Origin: Adenophora triphylla var. japonica | Taxonomy: Eukaryota; Streptophyta; Magnoliopsida; Asterales; Campanulaceae | Length of the DNA: 64,000 nucleotides | NCBI GenBank assembly: GCA_022495995.1 | Contig: JAFEMH010001450.1 | Coordinates: 408,059 to 472,058, forward strand | Direction: 5' to 3' | Shown here: piece after piece, positions 63,668 through 64,000 of the stretch | Position numbering within the stretch: the first letter of the stretch is position 1 | Layout: the number at the start of each line of letters is the position of its first letter | Position numbers and translations under genes: made by a program | Notes under the pieces: model-generated | Databases searched by the model: none | What the model was told of the DNA's origin: nothing | The model's input: only the letters and a program-made list of their open reading frames with translations

Positions 63668-64000
63668 CACCGGCGGTCGGATGTAAGCCCGAACTTCGCC
63701 CGGCCTCCAGCGGCAATTCAAGCGATGCCCGCTCGCGGCAATTCAAGAAAGAGCTGACACCTCCCGGCCACCGAATATCGAAGGCACGAGAAGCCCTCAA
63801 GCAGCTGGCAGCGACAACTCGGCCAGCTGGAGGTCAGAAATCAATCTTCCCAACGAAAAGGGCCCCTACGAGGTCATGCGTCCCAGCTGATTCAAGCACC
63901 GGCGGTCGGATGTAAGCCCGAACTTCGCCCGCCTCCACGCTGGCGTATGGCGCGGCCATCGAGTGGCCAGGCTCCTCCCGGCCAGAGTCGAGGAAGTCAT
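63668..64000. repeat. Start of a tandem repeat region (229-bp step) in the E2b 3' region
   Basis: CACCGGCGGTCGGATGTAAG and the following 15 bases occur at 63668 and again at 63897. The window ends before a third unit could be seen. The place matches the repeat array of E1. Confidence 0.65.

Larger units (their letters stand above)
49005..64000 (+). mobile_element. E2b: Tat-type retrotransposon inserted into E3, 5' LTR to 3' region
   Basis: LTR, PBS, leader, gag, protease, G-patch-like, RT, two RNase H, IN, two minus-strand antisense genes and the start of a tandem-repeat 3' region. The 3' LTR must lie beyond the window. Same family as E2a and E2z and same layout as E1. The gag-pol is broken by many small indels. 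Confidence 0.88.

Overview
The window is repeat-dense nuclear DNA of a flowering plant, probably a eudicot. It is almost wholly a nest of transposable elements. I found no convincing host gene, tRNA, rRNA or CRISPR array. The main occupants are very large Ty3/gypsy retrotransposons of the Tat/Ogre type. The evidence is a tRNA-Arg-like primer binding site, a long untranslated leader, gag-PR-RT-RNaseH-second RNaseH-IN order, a retropepsin with a DNGS or DSGA active site, a G-patch-like segment, tandem repeats in the 3' region, and extra genes between IN and the 3' LTR on the opposite strand. Lineage, domain and family names come from recall of motifs and were not searched.

Layout. 1-2813: 3' end of a plus-strand element (E0) with an antisense ORF and its 3' LTR. 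2997-21780: complete minus-strand element E1 with 5-bp target duplication CCTCC and LTRs about 1% apart. It has lost RT, both RNase H domains and half of IN, and carries two intron-containing antisense genes. E1 sits in a Stowaway/mariner-like element that also holds a Mutator-like element. 22692-27573: three more Stowaway-like elements, hAT ends, a solo LTR of the E3 family, an E0-family LTR remnant and a Ty1/copia LTR flanked by both PPT and PBS. 27574-38010: two related Tat elements (E2z, E2a). E2a entered E2z, was hit by a hAT element with an 8-bp duplication, and ends in an inverted gag copy. 38265-49004: minus-strand element E3 with the best preserved pol and its own antisense gene. 49005-64000: plus-strand element E2b, inserted into the gag of E3, with decayed gag-pol and the same pair of antisense genes as E1.

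How the parts fit. In E1 and E2b the gag-pol side is decayed or deleted, while a two-gene antisense module keeps its position, order, introns and promoters. The module is a DUF7745-like gene next to pol and a plant-mobile-domain-like gene next to the 3' LTR. Each family carries its own palindrome just upstream of the LTR TATA box, and the same palindrome recurs upstream of both antisense genes: core CCGCGCGG in E1, CCGTACGG in E2. This suggests co-regulation of LTR and antisense genes by one family-specific binder, possibly an element-encoded anti-silencing or activator protein. It is the most promising candidate here for an undescribed system.
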